64,000 nt of DNA, from contig NWQR01000009.1 in the NCBI GenBank assembly GCA_002798275.1, positions 26,256 to 90,255 on the forward strand, given 5' to 3'. The position numbers and the translations under genes were made by a program. The notes beneath the pieces were generated by a model. It was not told where the DNA came from and made no database searches. It saw only the letters and a list, made by a program, of their open reading frames with translations. The DNA comes from Lysobacteraceae bacterium NML08-0793 (GTDB lineage Bacteria; Pseudomonadota; Gammaproteobacteria; Xanthomonadales; Xanthomonadaceae). Of the stretch, positions 50,842-57,728 are shown in pieces; position 1 is the stretch's first letter; each line of letters opens with the position of its first letter.

Positions 50842-51162
50842 TCATGGCGCGCTTTCGGTCTCCGGCACATAAATCATGCGGCCGTCTTTCAGGCGATAGG
50901 CAACACCGGCCTTGCTGCCTTCGCCTTCGCCGATTTCGCCGCTGGCTTGGTATTCGGTCAGTTCGTCGCCGTCCTTGATGCGCATGCGCATATCGGCCTT
51001 GCCGGGGTTTTCGATGACGATGACCGATTCACTGCTGAACGGGTTGAGCGGGTTTTTGACAATCAGCACCATCAGGATGCCGACAATCACCAAAAACAAA
51101 TCCACTAGGTTCACCACCGAGAGAATCGGATCGTCGGCTTCATCGTTATCCAAAAAGCGCAT
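50842..51162 (-). CDS. DUF2149 protein, ExbD-like (HmuV-like)
   Basis: 106 residues. A short cytoplasmic start, one membrane helix (about 13-37, SVVNLVDLFLVIVGILMVLI) and a small periplasmic domain. Asp21 lies inside the helix at the position of the protonatable Asp of ExbD/TolR/MotB helices. No TonB-type domain. Its start overlaps the ExbB-like stop by one base. In Bacteroidota hmu loci the corresponding gene is hmuV. Inferred role: stator-like partner of the ExbB-like protein in a proton-driven complex with the CobN-like protein. It is the last gene of the four-gene unit. Confidence 0.82.
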   Translation of the reverse strand: MRFLDNDEADDPILSVVNLVDLFLVIVGILMVLIVKNPLNPFSSESVIVIENPGKADMRMRIKDGDELTEYQASGEIGEGEGSKAGVAYRLKDGRMIYVPETESAP

Positions 51163-51644
51163 CAGTTCACCTGTTTTTTGTTGGCCGCTTCGATGGCGAT
51201 GAGGGTTTGCAGGAGCCAGCGGCGGCGGATGGTCATCACAAAAAAGCTGATGCTGGCGGCAATCAGCGCCAGAATCACCGAAGAAAATGCCACCACTAGG
51301 TTTTCGCCCACGCTGCTGGCATCGCTGCGGGTCAGTGCCAGAAGTGCCGGCCCCATCGGAATCATGGTGGCGACCAGTCCCAGCATCGGCGCGCTGCGCG
51401 CGGTAATGCGCAGCCATTCCAGCCGCTTCATCACCCAAAGCTCCAGTTGGTCGCTGTTGGCGCCGGTGCGGGCGTGGTAGTGCTGCAAGGGGGATTGGTA
51501 GCCGGGGCGGGTGCGCTGCCAGGCTTCGAGCAAAAACGCGCCGAGGGCAAAAAAAGCGTAGGCGAGTGCGGCCAGAATCAGGACAAGCACGGGGGTCAGA
51601 AACAGGCTGGCAAGTTGGTAGAGGCTGGCTTCCAGATGATTCAT
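51162..51644 (-). CDS. MotA/TolQ/ExbB-family proton channel subunit (HmuU-like)
   Basis: 160 residues from ATG 51644; a ribosome site GGAG lies at the end of the CobN-like gene, four bases from its stop. Three membrane helices: about 12-42, 83-105 and 118-140. APMLGLVATMIPMGPALL matches the ExbB/TolQ helix-2 motif. It should form a proton-conducting pentamer with the DUF2149 partner. No tonB gene is near, so it probably drives the CobN-like protein or the receptor through a TonB encoded elsewhere. Confidence 0.85.
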   Translation of the reverse strand: MNHLEASLYQLASLFLTPVLVLILAALAYAFFALGAFLLEAWQRTRPGYQSPLQHYHARTGANSDQLELWVMKRLEWLRITARSAPMLGLVATMIPMGPALLALTRSDASSVGENLVVAFSSVILALIAASISFFVMTIRRRWLLQTLIAIEAANKKQVN

Positions 51645-51648
51645 CGGT

Positions 51649-54600
51649 TTACTCCAGAGGGCGGGAAGGATGGGTGCTGCGCCATTGCCGCAGCGCGCCG
51701 GCAAGCATCAGGGCAGCCAGCAGCCAGATGGCGAAGCGGGACAGGGTGGGGATGTCGGCGGCGGCCGGTGGCGGGACTTGCCGCAATACCTGCCCTTGGA
51801 TGCGCGTTGCTGCCGGGTTTTGTGCGTCGGGTTTCTCGGCGTTTTCGGGATTTTCGGCAGCCTTGACGCTGGCCTTGGGCGGGGCGGAACGGGCTGCGGA
51901 GGCTTGGGCGGTATCAAGCCCGAATCCGCTGGCTGCCGGGGCATCAGTAGCGGCGGGTGCGGTCGCAAGACCGGCATCCAGGAAGGCGCGGGTGATGGCA
52001 TCGCCTGCGCTTACGCCGCGTGATTTCAGTTGCCGCCAGTGTTCGGCCAGTGCCTGCCGGGTGGCGCTGTCGGCCTGCCACATGCCTTTGCGGATGGCTT
52101 CGGCCATGCGGGCGATGATTTGTGCTTTGGCATCGGGATTGCTGGCATCAAACCAAGCAGCCGTGCCCAGCCCCCGGGTATCGGTGATATAGGTTTCGTG
52201 CAGGGCCTGCCACTGGTCGTCACGCACGGTGCCGGGGGCGCTGGCCTGCCAGCCAAACAGATTCTGGGTTACTTCCAGCACCTCCAGCGTGCCGGCATAG
52301 CCTTCGGCCTGCATCGCGGCAATCCATTGCGGGTTGAGATAGCGGCTGCGCAGCTCGCTGGCGATATAGCCTGCGGCAGTGACCGTGCGCGGTGTTTGCG
52401 CGGTCAGGTCGTTGAGATACAGCGCCGGGGCGTTTCCGCCCGCGCTGCGGATGGCGGTCGCCAGCCCACCCATGTATTCGAAAACATGATCGGTATTGAG
52501 TGCGCCATACACATTGGACGAGCGCGGCAGCACCACGCCTTCGGTAGTGCGCAGTTGCTCGGTGAAGACCGCCTGTTGCGCCACGCCCCATTGCTGGCCG
52601 CCATAGGCATGCTGCATGCGGCTGATGAATTGCTCGGCCAGTGGCGCTTGGTCTTGCCATTGGGTGGAGTCGAGCACGCGGTCGGTAAAGCCGGTGCCGT
52701 AATCGCCGGGGGCATTGCCGAATAGACGCAGGCGCGAGGCGGCCTCTGCCGCTGCCAGGTCCAGCCCGTTTTGTTGCAGCCGGGCTTGCAGGGCGCGGCT
52801 GTTGGCGGCGATCTGGTTGTCCGGCTCATCCAGTGCGGCCACTTCTTGCAAGGCCGCGTCGAGCTTCTGCATGAAGCCGTCGAACTGGTCGCGGTAACTG
52901 CCGGCAACCTGTACCAACACGTCGATGCGCGGGCGACCCAATTCCGCGCGCGGGATGATTTCCAGACGTTGTACCCGACCGGCTTCATCCCAAACCGGGC
53001 GCAAGCCTGCGGCATGCAGGATTTGCGCTTCCTGGATACCCAGATGACGCACGGTTTCCACCGACCACATCACAAAGGCCAGTTTGCGCGGTGCACTGCC
53101 GTGTTGCTGCTGATGTTGCGCCAGCAGTTGCGCGAATGCTTCTTTGCCAGCTTCAAATGCGGCGCGGGTAGGAATTTTGGCCGCATCGAAGGCATACAAG
53201 TTGCGACCGCCGCGCGCGGCCGGATTGCGGATCGGGTCGCCTGCTTCGCCCGGCGGCACCCAGCCACCGGCCAGCGCTTGCAACAGCATTTCGCTCTCTT
53301 CCGGCAGCGCCAGCGCCGCATCTCGCTGCTGGGCGGTTTGCAGCATCTGCCGCAGTTGCGGGTTTGACAGCTCTGCCAGATCGCGGCCTTCGCGCAGATA
53401 GGTATGCAGAAGCTGGTAAGGGGCGCTGGTCTTGATGCGGGAAAAATCACCGGCGAACACTTCGTCCGGGTCGTTGCCGGTGGCGCGGATGAAGTCTGCC
53501 CCCAGTTGCTGCATCACGGTGAGCAGGCGCTGTTCTTCCGTGGCGCTTTGCCCGAAGACATGCAGCCCCAGCGGCAGGGCGCGGTTGGCCAAGGTGTGCA
53601 GATGATCGTGCAGTGCCAGGATGAAGCCTTCGCGGTCGGCGGCGATGGCAGCGGTATCCCAACCTATGTCGCGGTCAAGATGCGCGGCGCTTGCGGCCAG
53701 CAGCAGGCGTTGGCGGGCGGTATTGCGCACCGGGCCTTCTTCGGCCTGCTGGTATTCGTGCAGCAAATCATGCAGGTCGCGCAACTGGTCATACAGCCCC
53801 GATGGCGCAAATGGCGGGGTTTGGTGGCTGATGAGTACCGCGCGGCCACGGCGTTTGGCCTGCGTGCCCTCGCCGATATTGTCCTGGATATAGGGGTAGA
53901 ACACCGGCAGTGCGCCGATGGCGAGGTTCGGCCAGTCGTGAGCGCCAAGACCACGATCTTTGCCCGGCAGCCATTCCTGCGTGCCATGGGTGCCAAAGTG
54001 CAGCAGTGCATGCGGGTCGAACTGCTGCCGCAGCCAGATGTAGCTGGCAAGGTAGGCATGCGTGGGCGGAACGGCGGCATCGTGGGTGGCCACACCAAAC
54101 GACTGCGCGCGCGGTGGTTGCGGCATCAGCAGCAGCTGCCCCAATTGCAGGCGCGGGATGATGAAATGCGGCTCGCCCTTGATTTTCAGCACATTGGCCG
54201 CTTGCTCCGGCGCGCCCCAGCGCTGTTGCAGCGCCTGCTGCTGCGCCTTTGGCCAGCTTTGCAGCACGCGGCGGTATTCACTGACCGCAAAGGCGACGGC
54301 CAAATCGTTTTGCAGCAGCGTGGCTAGGGTTTCCGGGCGATACCAGCCAGCGAGCAGCGCTTGGGCATCGGTGGTAATCGACTCGGCATCGCGTACCGTT
54401 ACCGGATAGCCGTTTGCGGCCAGCGTCTGTGTCAGCCGTGCCAGCGAGCGTGGCAGGTTGAGTTGGGAGGCGCCCAGGTTTTTTTCGCCATCGGGCGAGT
54501 TCCAGAACATCAGGGCGATGCGTTTTTGCGCTGCCGGGGTATCGCGTAGCCGGGCTTGTGCAGCCAGCCGGTCGGCAACCGCTTCGACTTGCTCGGGAAT

Positions 54601-55587
54601 CGGCACCGGCTCGCCGTTTTCCACCGCGGCCAGCACCATCGGATCGCTCATGCCCCAGCTTTCGGGAATCGCCATCAAGGTGGCGACGGTGCTGGCCGGA
54701 ACGCCGCTGTTGGCCTGTCGCCACTGCCGGATGTCCTGCCCGCGGGCGGTCATGGCAATCATCGCCGGTACACCGAGTGCAGCGATATCGGCGGCGCGGG
54801 CGCGGCCATTGCCCAGATGGGTCATGTTCAGCAGTGCGGCCGGTCGGGCGGCGGCAATCGCGTCATGCAGGCCGTTTTCGGCTTCGCGTTGGAACCAGAA
54901 CGTTACCGGCACCAAGGCGCGGGCTTCCAGTGCGGCAATCATCGCATCGACATCGCGCAACTGCATGTTGCCGATTGCCTGTGCGGAAATCACGATGCCG
55001 ATACGGCTGCCTTCGGGCAGATGCTGTTGTTTGCGCCAGTCAAAATAGGCGTCCAGATGGGCAAAGGTGTCGCTGGCCTTGGGGTGATAAAAGCCGGTGG
55101 CAGGCAGCAGTTTTGGCGGCGGGATGGCATCGGTCGCCTCGCCGCGATGCCAGTGTCCCAGCCAGCGCAGGAAATGGCGCAGATTTTCCTCGCCGCCTTC
55201 GCGGTAGTACTGGGTCAACTGGCGGGCGGCAGCTTCGGGCAGGCCATGGCTGGCATCGGGTAGCCCGCCGATGCCAAGCCAGGGGATACCGCGTTTGCCA
55301 AGTGCCGGTGTCAGCATGCCGCGCACCCGTGCCGCATGGCCGCCGGCCGGGGTGTCCAGCACGGCGATATCGGCGTCGGCCAGCCAGCGCTCCGGGCCGC
55401 CGGGCGGTGGTCTGTCCACTGAAACATGCTGCACCCGGACACCTTCGGCCACGCCCCATTCGGCCATTTTTTGCGATTTGCCGGTCAGGTTGAAGTCGGT
55501 GTCGATGATGAGAAGTCGCAGCGGTTCGGCCGCCTGCGCCGGCAGGCACAGGCAGGCCAGCAGTATCCACAACAGTGCGCGCAACAT
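51649..55587 (-). CDS. Exported CobN-like protein (HmuS-like chelatase family)
   Basis: 1312 residues. Related to the large CobN/BchH chelatase subunit over about 20-1200, with the core stretch HFGTHGTQEWLPGKDRGL (about 535-552) that carries candidate metal and tetrapyrrole histidines. Unlike cobalamin-synthesis CobN it begins with a signal peptide (cut near AQA-AEP, residue 19), and ends in a Pro/Ala-rich linker and one membrane helix (about 1284-1300). It is thus periplasmic and tail-anchored, out of reach of cytoplasmic CobS/CobT ATPases, none of which are present. Receptor gene upstream with a 1-base overlap, proton-channel pair downstream. Best reading: metal removal or insertion on an imported tetrapyrrole or metallophore; substrate unknown. 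Confidence 0.88.
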   Translation of the reverse strand: MLRALLWILLACLCLPAQAAEPLRLLIIDTDFNLTGKSQKMAEWGVAEGVRVQHVSVDRPPPGGPERWLADADIAVLDTPAGGHAARVRGMLTPALGKRGIPWLGIGGLPDASHGLPEAAARQLTQYYREGGEENLRHFLRWLGHWHRGEATDAIPPPKLLPATGFYHPKASDTFAHLDAYFDWRKQQHLPEGSRIGIVISAQAIGNMQLRDVDAMIAALEARALVPVTFWFQREAENGLHDAIAAARPAALLNMTHLGNGRARAADIAALGVPAMIAMTARGQDIRQWRQANSGVPASTVATLMAIPESWGMSDPMVLAAVENGEPVPIPEQVEAVADRLAAQARLRDTPAAQKRIALMFWNSPDGEKNLGASQLNLPRSLARLTQTLAANGYPVTVRDAESITTDAQALLAGWYRPETLATLLQNDLAVAFAVSEYRRVLQSWPKAQQQALQQRWGAPEQAANVLKIKGEPHFIIPRLQLGQLLLMPQPPRAQSFGVATHDAAVPPTHAYLASYIWLRQQFDPHALLHFGTHGTQEWLPGKDRGLGAHDWPNLAIGALPVFYPYIQDNIGEGTQAKRRGRAVLISHQTPPFAPSGLYDQLRDLHDLLHEYQQAEEGPVRNTARQRLLLAASAAHLDRDIGWDTAAIAADREGFILALHDHLHTLANRALPLGLHVFGQSATEEQRLLTVMQQLGADFIRATGNDPDEVFAGDFSRIKTSAPYQLLHTYLREGRDLAELSNPQLRQMLQTAQQRDAALALPEESEMLLQALAGGWVPPGEAGDPIRNPAARGGRNLYAFDAAKIPTRAAFEAGKEAFAQLLAQHQQQHGSAPRKLAFVMWSVETVRHLGIQEAQILHAAGLRPVWDEAGRVQRLEIIPRAELGRPRIDVLVQVAGSYRDQFDGFMQKLDAALQEVAALDEPDNQIAANSRALQARLQQNGLDLAAAEAASRLRLFGNAPGDYGTGFTDRVLDSTQWQDQAPLAEQFISRMQHAYGGQQWGVAQQAVFTEQLRTTEGVVLPRSSNVYGALNTDHVFEYMGGLATAIRSAGGNAPALYLNDLTAQTPRTVTAAGYIASELRSRYLNPQWIAAMQAEGYAGTLEVLEVTQNLFGWQASAPGTVRDDQWQALHETYITDTRGLGTAAWFDASNPDAKAQIIARMAEAIRKGMWQADSATRQALAEHWRQLKSRGVSAGDAITRAFLDAGLATAPAATDAPAASGFGLDTAQASAARSAPPKASVKAAENPENAEKPDAQNPAATRIQGQVLRQVPPPAAADIPTLSRFAIWLLAALMLAGALRQWRSTHPSRPLE

Positions 55588-57542
55588 CAGAAAGCCAGAT
55601 TGAGGCCGATATGGAAGGTGCGGCCAAACTCGGGATAGGGGTAGGCCAGGTCGCTCAGGTTTTGCCGGGCATTGCCGATGTTTTCGATACCGCCGCGCAC
55701 GGCTAGGGTCGGGCTGGCCTGCCAGCGCGCATCCAGATGCCAGCGTGTGCCGCCGGGGATTTCCAGCAGTGGGCCGCGGGTGGGATAGTCCACTTGTCTG
55801 CCGATGTATTCGCCGCGCAGCGCCAGCGTCAGGGTTTCGTGCGGCTGCCAGCCAAGCCGGACACTGGCATTGTGGTGCGGGCGCAGGCGCAGTTTGCGCT
55901 GCTGGCTGATATCGCGTGCATCCACATAGGTATAGCTGCCACCGATATGCCAGTCCGAACCGATTTGCTGCCCGGCGCTGATTTCAAAGCCACGGGTGCG
56001 GGCGCGCTCGACATTCTGGTAGGTGCGGGTGGCCAGTTGTCCGCGCAGATTGCATTTGGCAATACAGACGCTCTGAATCAGATTGTCCAGCCGGTTGTCG
56101 AATACGGCCATGTCCATATGTGCGTGCGTGCCCTGCCAATTGGCGGCCAGCTCGTAGCTGGTGCTGGTTTCTGGCTGCAAATCCGGGTTGCCGTGCAGCA
56201 CGAAAGCCCCGGCGATGGTGGCGGTATATTCGGCCGACATTTGCTTCAGCGCCGGAGCACGGAAGCCGCGACCGGCACCGCCCTTGAGCGTCCAGCCGTG
56301 GCCGAGGGCATGGGTCAGATAGGCGCGCGGGCTGTGATGGCTGCCGAAGCGGTCGTGCTGGTCGTAACGGCTGCCAATGACCAATGACCATTCTGGGTTG
56401 AAGCGGATTTCATCCTGCCAGAACAAGGCGCGTTGCACGCTCTGGTCGCGACCTTGGCGGTTAACCAGCACGTCTTCGATGGCTTCGCGCCGCCATTCGC
56501 CGCCCAAGGTCAGATGATGCTGGCTGCCCAGGTCTAAACCGGCATGACCGCCGATATTGTCATCGCGCATTTTTTGCCGCCCTTGGGCGATGCCCTGCGA
56601 GCGCCAGTTGTCCTTGTCCAGCGTGGCGCGCATGACATGGAATTGGCTTTGCCCCCAGCCCCATTCGCCACGATGCGACAAGGCATACAGGCGGCGATGC
56701 AGAGTGTCCAAGGTTTCGTAGCTGCTGGGGCGTGGCCCGGTCAGCGCCACATGGCGATTGCGCAGGTCCTTGCCGGCCAACATGCGCAGGTCAACACGCT
56801 GGCGCGCATCTGGTGTCCAGCTCAATACCGCACTGCCGGTGCGTGCCTTGCGGCCTTCAAAGCGGGTGATGGCCGGGTTGAAGGCGTCAAATCCCTTGTC
56901 TTGGCTGCGGCTTTCGGCAAACACGCTGAAGCCGAGTTTGTCCTGCACCAAGGGGCCTGCGGCATAAGCGGCTGCCTGCCACCAGTCGCCACCGGCTTCG
57001 GGCTTGCGCCAACCGGCGTTGAGGCTGCCGCTGCCATGCCATTCATCCGTGGCGCTGCGGGTAATCAGGTTGACCACGCCGCCGAGCGCATCGGAGCCGT
57101 ACAGCGAGGACATCGGGCCGCGGACAAATTCGATGCGCTCGATGGCCTCCACCGGCACCCAGCCAAAATCGAAATCGCTATGCGCCATCACATTGCCGGA
57201 GCTGTTGACGCGCAGGCCGTCCACTAGGGTTACGGTATAAGCCGGATCAAGTCCGCGCACGCTGATGCCGCGCCGTGCCTGACCAATGCCTTGCAGGCTC
57301 ACGCCGGGCAGGCCGCGCAGGGCATCGGCCATGTCCAGCACCGGGTATTGCTGCAATTCTTCATGCGCGATGACCGAGGCCGAGGCCGGTACTCCGGCCA
57401 CGGTTTGGGTGCTGCGGGTGGCGGTTACGATGATGCGGTCAAGCTGGCGGCTGTCGGCCTGGTTTGCAGATTCGGCGCGGGTCTGGGCCGGCAGCAGCAG
57501 GACAAGGGCGGTGGCGATAGCCAGTGGGGTGCGTACAAACAT
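55587..57542 (-). CDS. TonB-dependent receptor (CirA/HmuR-like) of the CobN-like unit
   Basis: 651 residues. Signal peptide (cut near TRAES, about residue 23), TonB-box region RIIVTATRS, plug domain (about 50-155) and 22-strand barrel ending in NLAF. The FRAPALKQ and HGNPDLQPE segments (about 428-462) match the FRAP and NPDL boxes of heme and catecholate receptors; a His stands between them. It imports the substrate that the CobN-like protein would handle. First gene of the four-gene unit; the operator-like site lies 7-65 bases upstream. Ligand not determined: heme, another metal-tetrapyrrole or a metallophore. Confidence 0.85.
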   Translation of the reverse strand: MFVRTPLAIATALVLLLPAQTRAESANQADSRQLDRIIVTATRSTQTVAGVPASASVIAHEELQQYPVLDMADALRGLPGVSLQGIGQARRGISVRGLDPAYTVTLVDGLRVNSSGNVMAHSDFDFGWVPVEAIERIEFVRGPMSSLYGSDALGGVVNLITRSATDEWHGSGSLNAGWRKPEAGGDWWQAAAYAAGPLVQDKLGFSVFAESRSQDKGFDAFNPAITRFEGRKARTGSAVLSWTPDARQRVDLRMLAGKDLRNRHVALTGPRPSSYETLDTLHRRLYALSHRGEWGWGQSQFHVMRATLDKDNWRSQGIAQGRQKMRDDNIGGHAGLDLGSQHHLTLGGEWRREAIEDVLVNRQGRDQSVQRALFWQDEIRFNPEWSLVIGSRYDQHDRFGSHHSPRAYLTHALGHGWTLKGGAGRGFRAPALKQMSAEYTATIAGAFVLHGNPDLQPETSTSYELAANWQGTHAHMDMAVFDNRLDNLIQSVCIAKCNLRGQLATRTYQNVERARTRGFEISAGQQIGSDWHIGGSYTYVDARDISQQRKLRLRPHHNASVRLGWQPHETLTLALRGEYIGRQVDYPTRGPLLEIPGGTRWHLDARWQASPTLAVRGGIENIGNARQNLSDLAYPYPEFGRTFHIGLNLAF

Positions 57543-57548
57543 GGGGGG

Positions 57549-57607
57549 ATGGAAAGTCTAGTAATACAATAACTTTCCATTTTATTTGATATGAAATTAC
57601 CTTCCAA
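57549..57607 (-). promoter_or_regulatory. Promoter with Zur-like operator of the receptor-CobN unit
   Basis: On the minus strand TTGGAA (complement of 57602-57607) and TAAAAT (complement of 57579-57584) are 17 bases apart; transcription would start near 57572. The site AGTTATTGTATTACT (complement of 57560-57574) covers the start point. It is near-palindromic and agrees at 10 of 13 places with the gammaproteobacterial Zur core GTTATAWTATAAC. It sits within a larger perfect inverted repeat: ATGGAAAGT (57549-57557) and ACTTTCCAT (57572-57580). The short leader of about 30 bases leaves no space for a riboswitch. Confidence 0.55.
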
Positions 57608-57664
57608 CCCCGTGCGATGGGCTGATGCCTGCAAATGACAAACAAATGACAAAACACAAGCGGG

Positions 57665-57699
57665 AAAAGAAAAGAGCCGGTCGCATGAACCGGCTCTTT
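57665..57699 (-). terminator. Intrinsic terminator of the FecA-like receptor gene
   Basis: Arms AAAGAGCCGGT (57671-57681) and ACCGGCTCTTT (57689-57699); on the minus strand followed by TCTTTTCCC. It separates the FecA-like receptor from the receptor-CobN unit. Confidence 0.8.
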
Positions 57700-57728
57700 C
57701 TGCTGCACTGTCGCGGCGGGCGTGGGGT

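Noticed and set aside
51649..55587. Cobalamin-synthesis cobaltochelatase subunit CobN
   Set aside because: Signal peptide, membrane anchor, lack of cobS/cobT and of other cob genes, and linkage to a receptor and proton channel argue against a role in cobalamin synthesis.
57543..57728. Cobalamin or other riboswitch upstream of the receptor-CobN unit
   Set aside because: The predicted start point is about 30 bases from the start codon, too short for a riboswitch, and the rest of the gap is a terminator of the upstream gene.
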